Shown: positions 16,273 through 25,932, numbered from the stretch's first letter. The stretch: DNA of 64,000 bases from Paenibacillus sp. FSL H8-0537 (GCF_038051995.1 NZ_CP150290.1:5761001-5825000); one strand, 5' to 3'. Numbers and translations: made by a program. Notes: a model not told the origin generated them from the letters alone.

Positions 16273-16770
16273 CTACCCCTCTTCCCGGACGCCCAAGCTG
16301 CTCGTATCAAGCTCCGCCCACATAATGAGCGCATCCTCCTGATTATCTGAATAATAGCCGGGACGAACGCCTGAAGATTCAAAACCCAGACTGCGGTAAA
16401 GCCGCTGCGCCACCTCGTTTGATACCCGGACCTCCAGCGTCATTTTGTTCGCACCGAAAAATACCGCCGTCCGCTGAAGCTCGCCCAGCAGCAGCTTTCC
16501 GAGTCCCTGTCCGCGATGATCGGAACGAACCGCTACATTCGTCACATGCGCCTCGTCCACGATCACCCACATGCCCGCATATCCGATAACTTGCTTCTCA
16601 TATTCCATCACCATATATTTGGCAAACATATTATTCGTCAATTCATTGGTAAAAGCTTCAGCTGTCCATGGGCCCGTGAAAGCCTCATGCTCAATTGCCA
16701 CAATAAACGGTATATCTTGCAACGTCATGGAGCGATAAATAATCTCATCCCGATCGATTTCTCTCATCAT
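16273..16770 (-). CDS. rimI: Ribosomal protein S18-alanine N-acetyltransferase RimI
   Basis: A 165-aa GNAT acetyltransferase: [15 protein letters not shown] near the N-terminus, the acetyl-CoA loop [18 protein letters not shown] (motif A) and the [14 protein letters not shown] motif B. It acetylates the N-terminus of S18 in other bacteria; some homologues act on other proteins. The start was set at the ATG overlapping the tsaB stop (ATGA), which shortens the longest frame by 27 codons and removes a Cys-rich run unlike RimI. It lies between tsaB and tsaD. Confidence 0.92.
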   Translation of the reverse strand: MMREIDRDEIIYRSMTLQDIPFIVAIEHEAFTGPWTAEAFTNELTNNMFAKYMVMEYEKQVIGYAGMWVIVDEAHVTNVAVRSDHRGQGLGKLLLGELQRTAVFFGANKMTLEVRVSNEVAQRLYRSLGFESSGVRPGYYSDNQEDALIMWAELDTSSLGVREEG

Positions 16771-17699
16771 GGCTCCGCATCCTTTACTCGAGCCGCATCC
16801 ACATCGGCATTTATGACAGACTCTAGAGAAGCCGATTGAGCGGCTGCCCATTCAGCTTCCTTTGCAGCCTTTAGGGCAGCTTCTTTCTCCTGCAGCTTAA
16901 CTTCCGCCTCATGCAGCTGCGTATAGTTGGGCGCAAGCGTATGGAGGTCATCTGTATCACCTGCAAGCAGCCGTTTCCGCCCCAGCTCAGCTATCGCCCG
17001 GCCTTCCAGCTCATAAGGAAACAGACTGACCTCTACACCCGCTTCTGCACAGCCTTCCACAAGCCGCTGCGCCTCCGCCTCATGAAGCTTAAGATCGCCA
17101 GTGATGTAAATTTTAGTAACATAGTTAGCCTGCTTCTGAACTTGCTCCAGTAACTGATCGATCCAATCCCGCATCAGCCTAATTCCATCCGCCGCCTGAC
17201 GTTCCCATTGATCGCCATATGCATAGGAGAAGCTTGCTGTATATACTTGGCCCCGCCTTGCATCCATGATAGGAATGAACCATACTGCTCCCTTGTTCAT
17301 ATTAGGATCAGCCGACTGAATTTGCTGCGGCACTGATGAAATCAGAGCATCCGTTTGTTTTAATCGCTCACATGCCCCGTAAGCAATCGCTTCAAGGCTG
17401 GACAGCGCTACTAACGGCTTATCCCAGGTCCAAGCAAGCGTCTTAGCCGCCGTTACTGCAATTCGCATACCCGTGTAAGAGCCTGGGCCACCGCCTACAG
17501 CGATGCCTCCAAGCGCATCCTTGCTTACACCGCAATCCTCAAGCAGCTGCTTTAAATGCGTAATAATATAAACGGAGTGATTGCGCTCCGCAAAAGATTG
17601 AATTTCACCTAAAATCCGATCACCTTGAATAACAGCCGCCGCAAGGGCAGCCGTCGAGGTATCAAATGCTAATATGGGCTGCTGCGCCTGTTCAACCAT
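16767..17699 (-). CDS. tsaB: tRNA threonylcarbamoyladenosine protein TsaB
   Basis: TsaB is the inactive-kinase-fold partner of TsaD in t6A37 synthesis. Seen: LAFDTSTAALAAAV at residue 9, GGIAVGGGPGSYTGMRI near residue 64 and the conserved PLVALSSLEAIA. At 310 aa it is longer than the usual 220-240: the last 50 or so residues are a Glu/Ala/Lys-rich, low-complexity extension likely to be helical or disordered. It overlaps tsaE by 8 bases and rimI by 4, so translation is coupled through the cluster. Confidence 0.95.
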   Translation of the reverse strand: MVEQAQQPILAFDTSTAALAAAVIQGDRILGEIQSFAERNHSVYIITHLKQLLEDCGVSKDALGGIAVGGGPGSYTGMRIAVTAAKTLAWTWDKPLVALSSLEAIAYGACERLKQTDALISSVPQQIQSADPNMNKGAVWFIPIMDARRGQVYTASFSYAYGDQWERQAADGIRLMRDWIDQLLEQVQKQANYVTKIYITGDLKLHEAEAQRLVEGCAEAGVEVSLFPYELEGRAIAELGRKRLLAGDTDDLHTLAPNYTQLHEAEVKLQEKEAALKAAKEAEWAAAQSASLESVINADVDAARVKDAEP

Positions 17700-18198
17700 T
17701 TTGCTTCCCTACTTCCCTGTCATTCAAAAACTGGCACCAGCCTGCGTAGACTTCACCGATGCCTTTCAGTCGAATTAGCCGCTGCTCGCCGCCCGTATGC
17801 TCCAAATACAGCTCTAGGCGCTCCTCAGGCAATAGCTCTTCGATCAAGCTTGCCCATTCCACTATCGTCACGCCGCTGCCATAAAAATAGTCGTCAAGCC
17901 CCAACTCGTCCGCTTCTTCAAGAGAAACACGATAAACATCCATATGATAAAAGGGCATATCTGCGCCTTCATATTCTTTGATAATCGTAAAAGTTGGACT
18001 ATTCACTATGCCCTGCACGCCAATCGCTTTGGCAAAAAACTGTGAAAACGCCGTTTTCCCAGCACCAAGATCGCCGTCAAGCGCCAGCAGCGTGCCCGGT
18101 TTTGCCCATGAAGCAATTAGCGTCGCAAGTTCTTCCGTATCCTTCGTGCTGCTCGCCTTCCACTGTGCTTCTCCAATCGCTGTTTGCATCTTATTCAC
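17692..18198 (-). CDS. tsaE: tRNA threonylcarbamoyladenosine ATPase TsaE
   Basis: A 168-aa P-loop ATPase that regenerates the TsaB-TsaD complex during t6A synthesis. Walker A is [13 protein letters not shown] (about residue 42), followed by the conserved [14 protein letters not shown] and FYHMDVYRV with the HxDxYR motif, and FVEWA-like [14 protein letters not shown]. Length and motifs are normal. It is the second gene of the cluster, 6 bases after thiL. Confidence 0.96.
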   Translation of the reverse strand: MNKMQTAIGEAQWKASSTKDTEELATLIASWAKPGTLLALDGDLGAGKTAFSQFFAKAIGVQGIVNSPTFTIIKEYEGADMPFYHMDVYRVSLEEADELGLDDYFYGSGVTIVEWASLIEELLPEERLELYLEHTGGEQRLIRLKGIGEVYAGWCQFLNDREVGKQNG

Positions 18199-18204
18199 CC
18201 AATT

Positions 18205-19395
18205 TCATTTCTTAAAATGATTATAGCCTCGCTTGGCAAGCGGCATACGTTTGGCAGCGGCGCTGTCCATATTCGTTGCTTTGGCTGGCAACGACAGCTC
18301 CAGCTCCACGGAAGGCGCCCCCTGCCTCACCTCGCCAACCATATAAAATGGCAAGCCTTCAGCACGGAATGCTTCTCGGGCGGCCTGCACATCAGCGGCT
18401 TCCATTGTGCCTAGCAGCACATAATCCTCGCCGCCATAAAGCATCCACTCCAGTGGATCAATTCCGACATCAGCCGCATAAGCAGCCATACTGCCGCTGC
18501 GTGGTAGCAAATCTTCCTTAAGTACAAGGCAGCACTTCGAGGCTTCGGCAATTTCCCATGCTTCACTGGCGAGTCCATCGCTCACATCATTTAGACAATG
18601 GCAGCTGCCACGCTCTAGCAGCAAACGTCCCGCGCGCACGGAAGGCACAGGGCGGCAATGTGCCGCTATAAGCACTGCCGCTCCGCGTTCCTCTTCATGC
18701 TCTGCATTAGCGGAAGCTCCCTCAGAGCTTACTGTTTGCGACTCCCCAGCAGAGTTCATCTCACTGGCATCACCAGCTTCGAACGCTTCCATTGCTTCGC
18801 TCACTGCCTGCTCTTGCCCCTGCCGCTCCTGCTTCCGCGCGAGCAGCAAATGCAGCCCCGCCGCCGACAGACCGACGGCTCCGGTCAGCACAACCGCGTC
18901 TCCGGGCTTCGCCCCGGAGCGCCGCAAAGCCCGCCCAGCTTCGACGGCTCCCGTCACCGTCACCGCAACAACCAAGTGCTGCGGCGAAGACGTCGTATCG
19001 CCGCCAACAATCGCGACGCCGTAATTCGCGGCGCACGCATAAAGCCCATCATAGAGCCGGGCTATCCGCTCCGGCCCATACGCCGCTGGCACGCTCACAG
19101 ACACGAGCGCATGCCGCGGCAAACCGCCCATTGCCGCGATATCGCTTACGTTCGCGGCAAGCGCCTTATACCCGATATCCTCATCCGTCATCGTATAGGC
19201 ATTAAAGTGCACCGTCTCCACCATCGTGTCGACGGCCATCAGCAGCTCCAATGGGCCTTCCAGCTCATCGGCCATCGCCGCAGGAGCAATAATGGCCGTA
19301 TCATCGCCAATACCAAGCGTCACGCCTCTTTGCTGCTGCCAATCGGCCGGTTGCCTGCCCGCCGTCCAATGGCTGATGCTTGCAAACTCATCCAA
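18205..19395 (-). CDS. thiL: Thiamine-monophosphate kinase ThiL
   Basis: ThiL phosphorylates thiamine phosphate to thiamine diphosphate. The 396-aa protein has IGDDTAII at the N-terminus, the [10 protein letters not shown] metal-binding segment, [30 protein letters not shown] and GGEDYVLL, all family hallmarks. It is longer than the usual 320-340 aa because of an Ala/Glu/Ser-rich insertion at about residues 185-245, between the two halves of the fold. The insertion is in frame and does not remove a motif. It is the first gene of the t6A cluster, as in B. subtilis. Confidence 0.95.
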   Translation of the reverse strand: MDEFASISHWTAGRQPADWQQQRGVTLGIGDDTAIIAPAAMADELEGPLELLMAVDTMVETVHFNAYTMTDEDIGYKALAANVSDIAAMGGLPRHALVSVSVPAAYGPERIARLYDGLYACAANYGVAIVGGDTTSSPQHLVVAVTVTGAVEAGRALRRSGAKPGDAVVLTGAVGLSAAGLHLLLARKQERQGQEQAVSEAMEAFEAGDASEMNSAGESQTVSSEGASANAEHEEERGAAVLIAAHCRPVPSVRAGRLLLERGSCHCLNDVSDGLASEAWEIAEASKCCLVLKEDLLPRSGSMAAYAADVGIDPLEWMLYGGEDYVLLGTMEAADVQAAREAFRAEGLPFYMVGEVRQGAPSVELELSLPAKATNMDSAAAKRMPLAKRGYNHFKK

Positions 19396-19411
19396 AGCTT
19401 AAACCCCTTTG

Positions 19412-20278
19412 CTAATGAATATCACGCTTCTTAAAGCGTCCGCCCTTCACATCATGAATGTTGCCGACGGCCAGAAATGCAGACGGATCAAGCTCCTGCA
19501 CGATCGATTTCATCTTTGCTTCCTCCAGCCGGGTGATCACGCAAAAAATAATCCGTTTTTGCCCGCCCGTAAAGCCGCCCTCGCCGTGCAAATAAGTGAC
19601 GCCGCGCCCGAGACGGCTCATAATTGCTGCGCCAATTTCCTGCCAGCTTTCGCTAATAATCCAGACGGCTTTCGATTCCTGGAAGCCTTCAATTGTAATG
19701 TCGATCATTTTGAAGGCTATGAAGTAAGAAAATAGAGAGTACATCGCCCGATCCCAACCGAATACAAAACCGGCGCTGCACAATATAAAAAGATTAAAAA
19801 ACATGACGACTTCGCCAACCGAAAACGGCAGCCGCTTATTGCTCAATATCGCAACAATTTCCGTCCCATCCAGCGAGCCGCCAAAGCGGATAACGAGTCC
19901 GACACCAGCTCCCAATATGACACCGCCGAAAATAGCGGCCAGCACATATTCGCTCGTAATTGCCTGCACCGGATGCAGTAAAAACGTGCCCAGCGACATG
20001 ACGCTAACGCCATATAACGTCGATAAAGCAAAGGTCTTCCCGATTTGCTTGTACCCTAGCAGCAGAAAAGGAAGATTCAATACAAACAAAAACAAGCCGA
20101 GCGGCAGCCCCGTAAAATGGGATACGATAATAGAAATGCCTACAATCCCGCCGTCGATAATATGGTTCGGCACCAGAAAAATCTCTAAAGCTACAGATAC
20201 TAGGGCAGCCCCAATTGTAATAAATAGAATTCTGCGAATAATATCCAACTTGGATAAAGTATGATGCTGCACACCCAT
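19412..20278 (-). CDS. YitT family membrane protein (DUF161/DUF2179)
   Basis: A membrane protein of about 288 aa with five to six hydrophobic segments, including the conserved VPNHIIDGGIVGISI, GLPLGLFLFVLNLPFL and FGGSLDGTEIVAIL. A C-terminal DUF2179 domain (about residues 215-288, with GRGVTYLHGEGGFTGGQK) is thought to bind small ligands. The function of the family is not known. The start was set at the ATG 11 bases after GGGGGAG; a longer frame begins nine codons earlier. It is upstream of and in line with thiL, with a 16-base gap. Confidence 0.9.
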   Translation of the reverse strand: MGVQHHTLSKLDIIRRILFITIGAALVSVALEIFLVPNHIIDGGIVGISIIVSHFTGLPLGLFLFVLNLPFLLLGYKQIGKTFALSTLYGVSVMSLGTFLLHPVQAITSEYVLAAIFGGVILGAGVGLVIRFGGSLDGTEIVAILSNKRLPFSVGEVVMFFNLFILCSAGFVFGWDRAMYSLFSYFIAFKMIDITIEGFQESKAVWIISESWQEIGAAIMSRLGRGVTYLHGEGGFTGGQKRIIFCVITRLEEAKMKSIVQELDPSAFLAVGNIHDVKGGRFKKRDIH

Positions 20279-20346
20279 ATGTATCAAAGCTCCCCCTTTA
20301 TACATCTATCCCCATATTACATGAAGATAGAGTAGATTCAAAGAGA

Positions 20347-20401
20347 AAGCAAAATCCTCCTGCCCTTTCCGCCTGCCATAAGCGGAAAAAGCAAGAGGAT
20401 C
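20347..20401 (-). terminator. Terminator after the 119-aa gene
   Basis: On the minus strand ATCCTCTTGC pairs with GCAGGAGGAT around an inner CCGC/GCGG-type stem, followed by TTTTGCTTTCTC. It is immediately downstream of the gene at 20407-20766. Confidence 0.7.
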
Positions 20402-20406
20402 TGATG

Positions 20407-20766
20407 TTAGCCGATAACCGCGAAGGTTTGTACTCCTGCCGGAATGAAAGCTGTACGGAACAACACGCCATTCGAATTGTACAAACGAATCGTGTAAGAC
20501 ACAGAAGTCAGCGTCTGAATTTGGTTAAACCTGACGACACCGAAGCGGTCAAACGCCGCAATCGCAACGACATTATTACCTCTAAACAGACGGGCAAAAA
20601 AACCAGTCGTATTAAACGGCACGCCATTGTTCGTAACCCATACGACCATCAGACGGCTAAACGTTGGGCCTCCGCTTTGAAGCCTCTTTGTCCCGGTTAC
20701 CTTGCTGATTACTTTTCCTGTACCCTTAGGGCCTAAAAACGGGGGGGTCAATTTTTTAGACATCAT
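20407..20766 (-). CDS. Hypothetical 119-aa protein, beta-rich
   Basis: No family recognised. The coding frame is supported by AGGAG four to seven bases before tandem ATG codons (20766 or 20763) and by a terminator directly after the stop. The protein is Asn/Thr/Phe/Val-rich with alternating hydrophobic residues, suggesting a small beta-sandwich (WVTNNGVPFNTTGFFARLF; YTIRLYNSNGVLFRTAFIPAG). The Lys/Pro/Gly-rich N-terminus lacks a signal peptide. Its look resembles small spore- or surface-associated subunits of Bacillales, but this is a guess. Confidence 0.6.
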   Translation of the reverse strand: MMSKKLTPPFLGPKGTGKVISKVTGTKRLQSGGPTFSRLMVVWVTNNGVPFNTTGFFARLFRGNNVVAIAAFDRFGVVRFNQIQTLTSVSYTIRLYNSNGVLFRTAFIPAGVQTFAVIG

Positions 20767-20928
20767 ACCACTCCTTTATGCGCTTATTGCCTTAACAGCT
20801 TATGCAGCATAAGGAATGCTCGTATAGTCAAGCCCCCAACCTAGCAAACCCATTTATATCCATGCTTATTAATAGCTCTTTTGAAGCTTATTCATGCATA
20901 TATTTCAAGAAAGACTCGCGCTCTGAAC

Positions 20929-22008
20929 CTATAGCTCTTTGACGATCGTTAAATACATGTCGTCCTTGAGCTCAATTTCAGTAGGAGCAGCCGTATGCGA
21001 GCCGTCGGCTTCACGAATAATGCGTACGCGCGGACGATGCAGGGCCAGCTCATTGTTCGCTGTCACGACGGCGGTCTGTCCCGAGCTGAGCAGCAGCGTC
21101 GTCGCCACCGGATAAATGGAAATATGGCGGCAAAAGAGCTTAATCAGCTCAAAATCAAAGTATGTATTGCCAGCCGCGAATAGAAATTCGATGGCTTCCG
21201 TTGGTGTATACCTTTTGCGATAAGGCCGCGGTGAAGTCAGTGCGTCATATACATCGGCAAGTCCGACTATTTGAGCGAACATATGAATATCATCATTCTT
21301 AAGTCCGCGTGGATAACCCGAACCGTCATAACGCTCATGATGCTGCAAGGCACAATGGGCCGATACGAGGGAAATGTCATGATACTTCCGTAAAATATCA
21401 AAGCCCTCCATCGAGTGGCTCTGTACAATTTTGCGCTCGTTATCGGATAGGGGCCCTTTAGTCGCCAGCAGCGGCTGAGGCAGCTTCGTCATGCCGATAT
21501 CAAACAGCAGCGCGCCAATGCCCAAATCCTCCAATTGATTGCGATTAAAGCCCTTGGCAATGCCAATAACGCCAGAGAGCACCGCCACATTCACCGAATG
21601 CTGAAACAAATAGGCATCCGCCGAATGAATGCTGGTCAAATTGACCGCCATATTCGGCCTGCTCGCGAGATCCTGCATAATGGACCCGAATACCGAGCGG
21701 AATGTCCGGCCAATATCCGGTGCAATCGTCCGCCCCTTTAGGGCGGGCTCTTTGAATGCATTCATCGTTGCAGAAACAGCCTCTGCCGCTTTTTTGCGCG
21801 TCTCGTCGCGTATGCTGTCCTCGGGCATGATATCTTCCGTGTCCTTATCTTCAATAAACACAGAATCATAGCCCAAATTTTCGAGCCTGTTAATAAAACG
21901 GTCATTCATTTCCACGCCTGCGCCGAGCAGCACACTGCCGTTATCTTGAAAAATAGTTTTGGCAAGCCTGTCCCCCGGCTGCACCATGCCAATCTGAACT
22001 TTTCTCAT
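20929..22008 (-). CDS. HD-GYP domain protein, catalytic HD replaced by FD
   Basis: A 359-aa protein with an N-terminal 100-residue regulatory region and an HD-GYP domain (about 125-300). The GYP signature HHERYDGSGYPRGL and several metal-site residues (QHS, SHSMEGFD, LADVYDALTS) are present, but the position that is normally LLHDIGK reads LLFDIGMT, so the catalytic His and following Lys are absent. Active HD-GYP proteins degrade c-di-GMP; this one may be weakly active or act as a receptor. It is monocistronic. A GGDEF-EAL protein is encoded at 44964-47117. Confidence 0.9.
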   Translation of the reverse strand: MRKVQIGMVQPGDRLAKTIFQDNGSVLLGAGVEMNDRFINRLENLGYDSVFIEDKDTEDIMPEDSIRDETRKKAAEAVSATMNAFKEPALKGRTIAPDIGRTFRSVFGSIMQDLASRPNMAVNLTSIHSADAYLFQHSVNVAVLSGVIGIAKGFNRNQLEDLGIGALLFDIGMTKLPQPLLATKGPLSDNERKIVQSHSMEGFDILRKYHDISLVSAHCALQHHERYDGSGYPRGLKNDDIHMFAQIVGLADVYDALTSPRPYRKRYTPTEAIEFLFAAGNTYFDFELIKLFCRHISIYPVATTLLLSSGQTAVVTANNELALHRPRVRIIREADGSHTAAPTEIELKDDMYLTIVKEL

Positions 22009-22102
22009 TTCCTTGTTTCCCGCCTTTAACCATGATAACGCTAGTAATCGGCATCTATAATTAGGTCGCTATCATTCATGCATTAATAAACCAATTCCAC
22101 AA

Positions 22103-22135
22103 GTGTAACGGCTGACGCCGTCCTCTGGCGGCAAA
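22103..22135 (+). repeat. Dispersed palindromic repeat, partial copy D
   Basis: GTAACGGCTGACGCCGTCC followed by TCTGGCGGCAAATA, matching the first half of copies A-C; the right arm is missing or diverged. It lies between the HD-GYP and methyltransferase genes. Confidence 0.55.
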
Positions 22136-22143
22136 TATACTTG

Positions 22144-23319
22144 CTAGTTTGCGGGCAAACGTCCGGCAAGCAGTTTCTCAAGACTAGGTGCTAATTGCAG
22201 AAAATTACGAAACTGCTCGTACTGCTCCCATTTTTTCGCCTGTGTGCCCGACTCGCTGCGAACCGCTCGAATAAGGAGATTTTTTGGCGTATGCTCCGGA
22301 TCAACAAACTCCAGCATTTGTACTTTATAACCCAGCACCTCAAGCAGCGTGCCGCGGGCCGCATCGGTTGCAATTGCAGCAAACCGTTCTTTCAGCAGTC
22401 CTTGCGATAAAATTGGGGCGAGCGCGTCGCTGCTCACTTGCTTGAACAACTCATGCTGGCAGCAAGGAACGGACATAATAACCGCTGCTCCCCAGCCGAC
22501 AGCCTTTGCAAGCGCTGCATCGGTAGCCGTGTCACAAGCGTGAAGCGTCACAACCATATCCGCTTCGCTCACACCTTCATAATCAGCAATATCTCCTACC
22601 ATAAATGTCAGTTTATCATAACCGAGCGTATGTGCAAGCTCCGAACAAAAAGTGATGACATCTGCCTTCAAATCGAGGCCGATAATGCGGATATCCCTCT
22701 TCTGCTCTACCGCCAGCAGGTGGTAAAGAGCAAAAGTCAAATACGATTTGCCACAGCCAAAATCAATAATGGTCAGCGGCTTGTCCTGCGGAAGCTGAGG
22801 CAGCACATCGGCAACCATTTCCAGGAAGCGGTTGATCTGCCGGAACTTATCCTGCTTTTTCGCATGGACCTTGCCTTCCGGCGTCATAATGCCCAGCTCC
22901 ACCATAAACGGAGCTGCCTGCCCTTCTGCAATAACGCGCTGCTTCTGGCGGTTGTGCTGCTGCTCCATGCTGGCCGAAGTAGCGGTTGGCGGCTTTCTAA
23001 GCAAAGTCGGCTTGCCTTTTTTACTAAGGAGCAGCTGTATGTCTGCTTCCTGCGTTTTGAGAAGCGCCTGACGATATTGCTCGCCGAGCAGCTCGACAAG
23101 CTTCGGTCCCGCATCCTCAGGAAGCCAATTGTTATGTATAACCTTATTTGCATAATGAGCTTCAAATTGATAATGAAGGCCATTTTTCAACTGGACGGGA
23201 CGTATGATGATTTTGGGCGCTGCATCTCCATCCTTGCGGCGAAGCTGGCTCAGCGTTCCCTGCAAAAGCCCGCCCGATTCTGTCAGGCGGCAAATATCCT
23301 GCTGCCACTGTTCTGTCAT
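22144..23319 (-). CDS. SAM-dependent methyltransferase (Methyltransf_32 type)
   Basis: A 391-aa protein with a class I methyltransferase core in its centre: IIDFGCGKSYLTFAL is motif I (about residue 188), IIGLDLKAD follows, and MVVTLHACDTATDAALAKAV has the acidic motif with the LHACD signature seen in METTL25/GSTCD-like proteins (PF13679). The C-terminal VPCCQHEL motif is also typical of this group. The N-terminal 150 residues are specific to Firmicute homologues. The substrate is unknown, probably RNA or protein. The stop is 2 bases before the start region of the downstream neighbour, so the pair with the 23322-23969 gene is an operon. Confidence 0.88.
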   Translation of the reverse strand: MTEQWQQDICRLTESGGLLQGTLSQLRRKDGDAAPKIIIRPVQLKNGLHYQFEAHYANKVIHNNWLPEDAGPKLVELLGEQYRQALLKTQEADIQLLLSKKGKPTLLRKPPTATSASMEQQHNRQKQRVIAEGQAAPFMVELGIMTPEGKVHAKKQDKFRQINRFLEMVADVLPQLPQDKPLTIIDFGCGKSYLTFALYHLLAVEQKRDIRIIGLDLKADVITFCSELAHTLGYDKLTFMVGDIADYEGVSEADMVVTLHACDTATDAALAKAVGWGAAVIMSVPCCQHELFKQVSSDALAPILSQGLLKERFAAIATDAARGTLLEVLGYKVQMLEFVDPEHTPKNLLIRAVRSESGTQAKKWEQYEQFRNFLQLAPSLEKLLAGRLPAN

Positions 23320-23321
23320 TG

Positions 23322-23969
23322 CTATTGCTCCATCTCCAGGCTGTTAAGCCCTGTTCTGATTTCCTCAATCGGCAAGCCGCCAGCGGCGAGCTTGTCCTCC
23401 TGAAATGGAAGCAGCCGCATATAAAACGCGGCGACCTCGCCTTTGTCAGCTGCGCCGTCCTCAAGCAGCTCGTACCAAATATTTTCAGCGAGCGCAAAAG
23501 CTCCCTCTGATTCATGCCACTCGGCAACCAGCCGCTTCGTTCGAGAGGACAGCTCATATGGCGACAGCTTGCCGAGCAAAATCGCCGCCTCATCGCTCGA
23601 ATTTGCAAGCGTCGGCGGCGCGTCGATGAGGGAAAGCCGCATAAACAAATGCAGAGCCTTTAAACTGTGCGCGAAGCTTTCTGCTTCTTTGCCCAAATCC
23701 TCATACAGCTCCGCCTCCTGCTTGAACAAAATCGCGATTGCCTGGATATTGTCCGTTTCTACGACGCCGTTTTTCGTCATAACCGCGAGCAAATCCTCGT
23801 CTGACAACGTACGGATAAGCTTTCCGCTTAGCCCAAACCTGCGATCCAGCAGCTCGTCAATGACGATAAGCGCGTCCGCCTGCTTCAGCTCTCGCCTCAG
23901 CTGCATCACTTGACCGACCGCTTCCGTCATCTGCTCAATCATGCGCATAAAATAATCCCGTTGAAACAT
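23322..23969 (-). CDS. DUF6483-like helical protein
   Basis: A 215-aa, almost entirely helical, acidic protein (MFQRDYFMRMIEQMTEAVGQ at the start). Helical pairs at about residues 75-180 look like TPR-type repeats (LYEDLGKEAESFAHSLKALHLF; FALAENIWYELLEDG). I believe it belongs to DUF6483, a Bacillales family of unknown function; confidence in the family name is moderate. It is just upstream of the methyltransferase gene with a 2-base gap. Confidence 0.75.
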   Translation of the reverse strand: MFQRDYFMRMIEQMTEAVGQVMQLRRELKQADALIVIDELLDRRFGLSGKLIRTLSDEDLLAVMTKNGVVETDNIQAIAILFKQEAELYEDLGKEAESFAHSLKALHLFMRLSLIDAPPTLANSSDEAAILLGKLSPYELSSRTKRLVAEWHESEGAFALAENIWYELLEDGAADKGEVAAFYMRLLPFQEDKLAAGGLPIEEIRTGLNSLEMEQ

Positions 23970-24023
23970 CGCTTCTTGCCTCCTTCTCTAAGCAAATTCC
24001 CGCTCCTACGCTTGAATTAGTCC

Positions 24024-24899
24024 TTATTTAGTTAGCGGAGCAATAAAGCTGCTGATTGCCTTTGCGCATGCTTCGGGCTGCTCCAGCATGCTCATGTGGC
24101 CGGCATCTTTAAGCAGCACCTGCGTGATGGAGGGGCCATCCCATAACAGCGTCCGCTCCGGTGGAACGATTTGATCCCCTTCTCCGGCAAGCAGCAGCAC
24201 AGGAAGCTTGGCTTCACGCAAAATACTCGTCCGATCGGGCCTTGCTTTCATTCCAGCTGCTGCAGCGATCGCTCCCGTTCCACCCGTCTGATAGCCAATC
24301 GCCTTCACACGCGCCACCTTGTCTGGCAGCTTGTCCAAATTATCCGGAGCAAACAGCTTTTGCGACATGCCGTCAATGACCTGCTCCAACTTGCCCTGCT
24401 TGATTAAATTTATCGTATTGTCCCGATTGTCTTTAGCCGCCTCGCTGTCCGCAAGCGCTGTAGAATGCACGAGTCCAAATGCCGTCAATCGATCCGCATA
24501 CCGCTCTGCAAAAGCCAATGCGATGTAGCCGCCAAGCGAATGGCCAAGCAGGCACACTTTATCTATGCGTTGATGTACAAGAATAGCGTAAAGATCATCT
24601 GCATACACTTCCATAGCAGCTTCAAGCTCTGCGGAAGCCGAAGATAGACCATGACCGCGCAGGTCAGGAATAATCAAGCGCGACTGCTGCGCCAGCATCG
24701 GTGCAACCTCTTCCCAATAAGCCGAGCTGCCGCAGTAGCCATGCAGCAATACAAGCACGGGATGGCCTGCCTCTGGATCTGAACCCGCTGCTCCAGCTTG
24801 CCATTTTAACGCTTCTGAGTCGTAAAAGCTAAGCTCGGTGCCTTCCTCAAGCATCAGCTTTTGATTCGCCAGAGAAACTCCATTAGCCAAAATAAACAC
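24024..24899 (-). CDS. Alpha/beta hydrolase
   Basis: A 291-aa hydrolase of the canonical alpha/beta fold: oxyanion-hole strand LVLLHGYCGSS (about residue 50), nucleophile elbow LGHSLGGYIALAFA with Ser near 120, acid LAGEGDQIVPPER and catalytic His in DAGHMSMLEQPE near the end. Candidate substrates include esters and lactones; no specific function can be assigned. The gene overlaps yyaC by 17 bases, so they are probably co-transcribed. Confidence 0.88.
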   Translation of the reverse strand: MFILANGVSLANQKLMLEEGTELSFYDSEALKWQAGAAGSDPEAGHPVLVLLHGYCGSSAYWEEVAPMLAQQSRLIIPDLRGHGLSSASAELEAAMEVYADDLYAILVHQRIDKVCLLGHSLGGYIALAFAERYADRLTAFGLVHSTALADSEAAKDNRDNTINLIKQGKLEQVIDGMSQKLFAPDNLDKLPDKVARVKAIGYQTGGTGAIAAAAGMKARPDRTSILREAKLPVLLLAGEGDQIVPPERTLLWDGPSITQVLLKDAGHMSMLEQPEACAKAISSFIAPLTK

Positions 24900-25431
24900 G
24901 CTCCTCTTCGGTCCATTTTAATAAGCGTTTGCTGCCGGGCCATGCTTGTGCTATCGCTGCTGCCAATTGCTCCGCCATTCGCATGACGTGATACAGCGAT
25001 GTCGTCTGAATCGTTATGTAAGGCTTGTGGCTCAATGCATTCACAACGCCTGCAATGCTGTAATGTCCAACAGGAGGCAGTCTTCGGCCCGTTGCTGCTC
25101 CCGGCTGGAGCGGACCCGACATCGCCAGAAAGGTTCCAACCGACTGCGGCTTGCCTAGGCAAGCATCAATCGCAATGACGACTGCACGATTTTCAGCCAT
25201 GAGAACTGCCTGTTCTACTGCATAAGCATCACATGGCTGCTCCATTGTGCCAATTACATGCTCCCAGCCCTGCTCCCGCAGCAGCGTGCCAACGAGGGGC
25301 CCGAAGCAATCTCCTGTTGAACGGTCTGTACCAATACATACGAAGGAAACCTCGCTTCTATTCGGGTACTGGCTGGCAATCGGAGCCAGAAATTCAGCTA
25401 TTTCGAGATTGAAACGATCTGCCTGCTTCAT
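24883..25431 (-). CDS. yyaC: Spore protease YyaC
   Basis: A 182-aa protein of the GPR-related YyaC family of spore formers. Family features seen are FVCIGTDRSTGDCFGPLVG at about residue 30, ALDACLG-like VVIAIDACLGKPQSVG at about 85 and GVVNALSHKPYITIQTTSLYHVM near 128. Found only in endospore-forming Firmicutes, it supports the organism assignment. The last residues overlap the downstream alpha/beta hydrolase gene. Confidence 0.9.
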   Translation of the reverse strand: MKQADRFNLEIAEFLAPIASQYPNRSEVSFVCIGTDRSTGDCFGPLVGTLLREQGWEHVIGTMEQPCDAYAVEQAVLMAENRAVVIAIDACLGKPQSVGTFLAMSGPLQPGAATGRRLPPVGHYSIAGVVNALSHKPYITIQTTSLYHVMRMAEQLAAAIAQAWPGSKRLLKWTEEERVYFG

Positions 25432-25647
25432 CTTTCTGCTCCTTTTAGCTTTACTGCCTAATTCAATTTATCTGCGTTCCTTCATGCTCTAAATGATGAT
25501 TATCCATCCTGCTATTAATTGTATCGGATTTATCGGCTCTATTCAATTTATCTGATGCCCATTCTTAAATTATGTTACAATGACGGCATTAGTATGAAAC
25601 AGCAGGCGCATGCATTCATGCCCTGAATGATGAAGGAGGATTTACAC

Positions 25648-25875
25648 ATGCTTGATCTTGAACAGCAAACGCCGCAAAATATTGAATTTATGATTGATAC
25701 CATCAAAACAAAATTAAAGATGGCTTCGGCTGCCGCTATGCAGGCTTCCCATTTCAATATTACGCAATACGAAGACATTAAGGAATTGTATGAGGTTGTT
25801 GCAGGCAAAGAGAAATTCAGTATCAGTGAAGTAGAAGCCCTTGTAACAGAGCTAGGCAAGCTAAGGAACAAGTAA
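25648..25875 (+). CDS. DUF1128 family protein (YfkK-like)
   Basis: A 75-aa Bacillales protein of unknown role (YfkK in B. subtilis), with an all-helical fold. Seen: NIEFMIDTIKTKLKMASAA and HFNITQYEDIKELYEVV. The start was set at the ATG behind AAGGAGGATTTACAC. It is monocistronic, with a terminator at 25933-25978. Confidence 0.88.
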   Translation: MLDLEQQTPQNIEFMIDTIKTKLKMASAAAMQASHFNITQYEDIKELYEVVAGKEKFSISEVEALVTELGKLRNK

Positions 25876-25932
25876 TACAGCGCTTCAAGTAATACCATTA
25901 AAATACATTATATTACTCCCATCGACAACACA

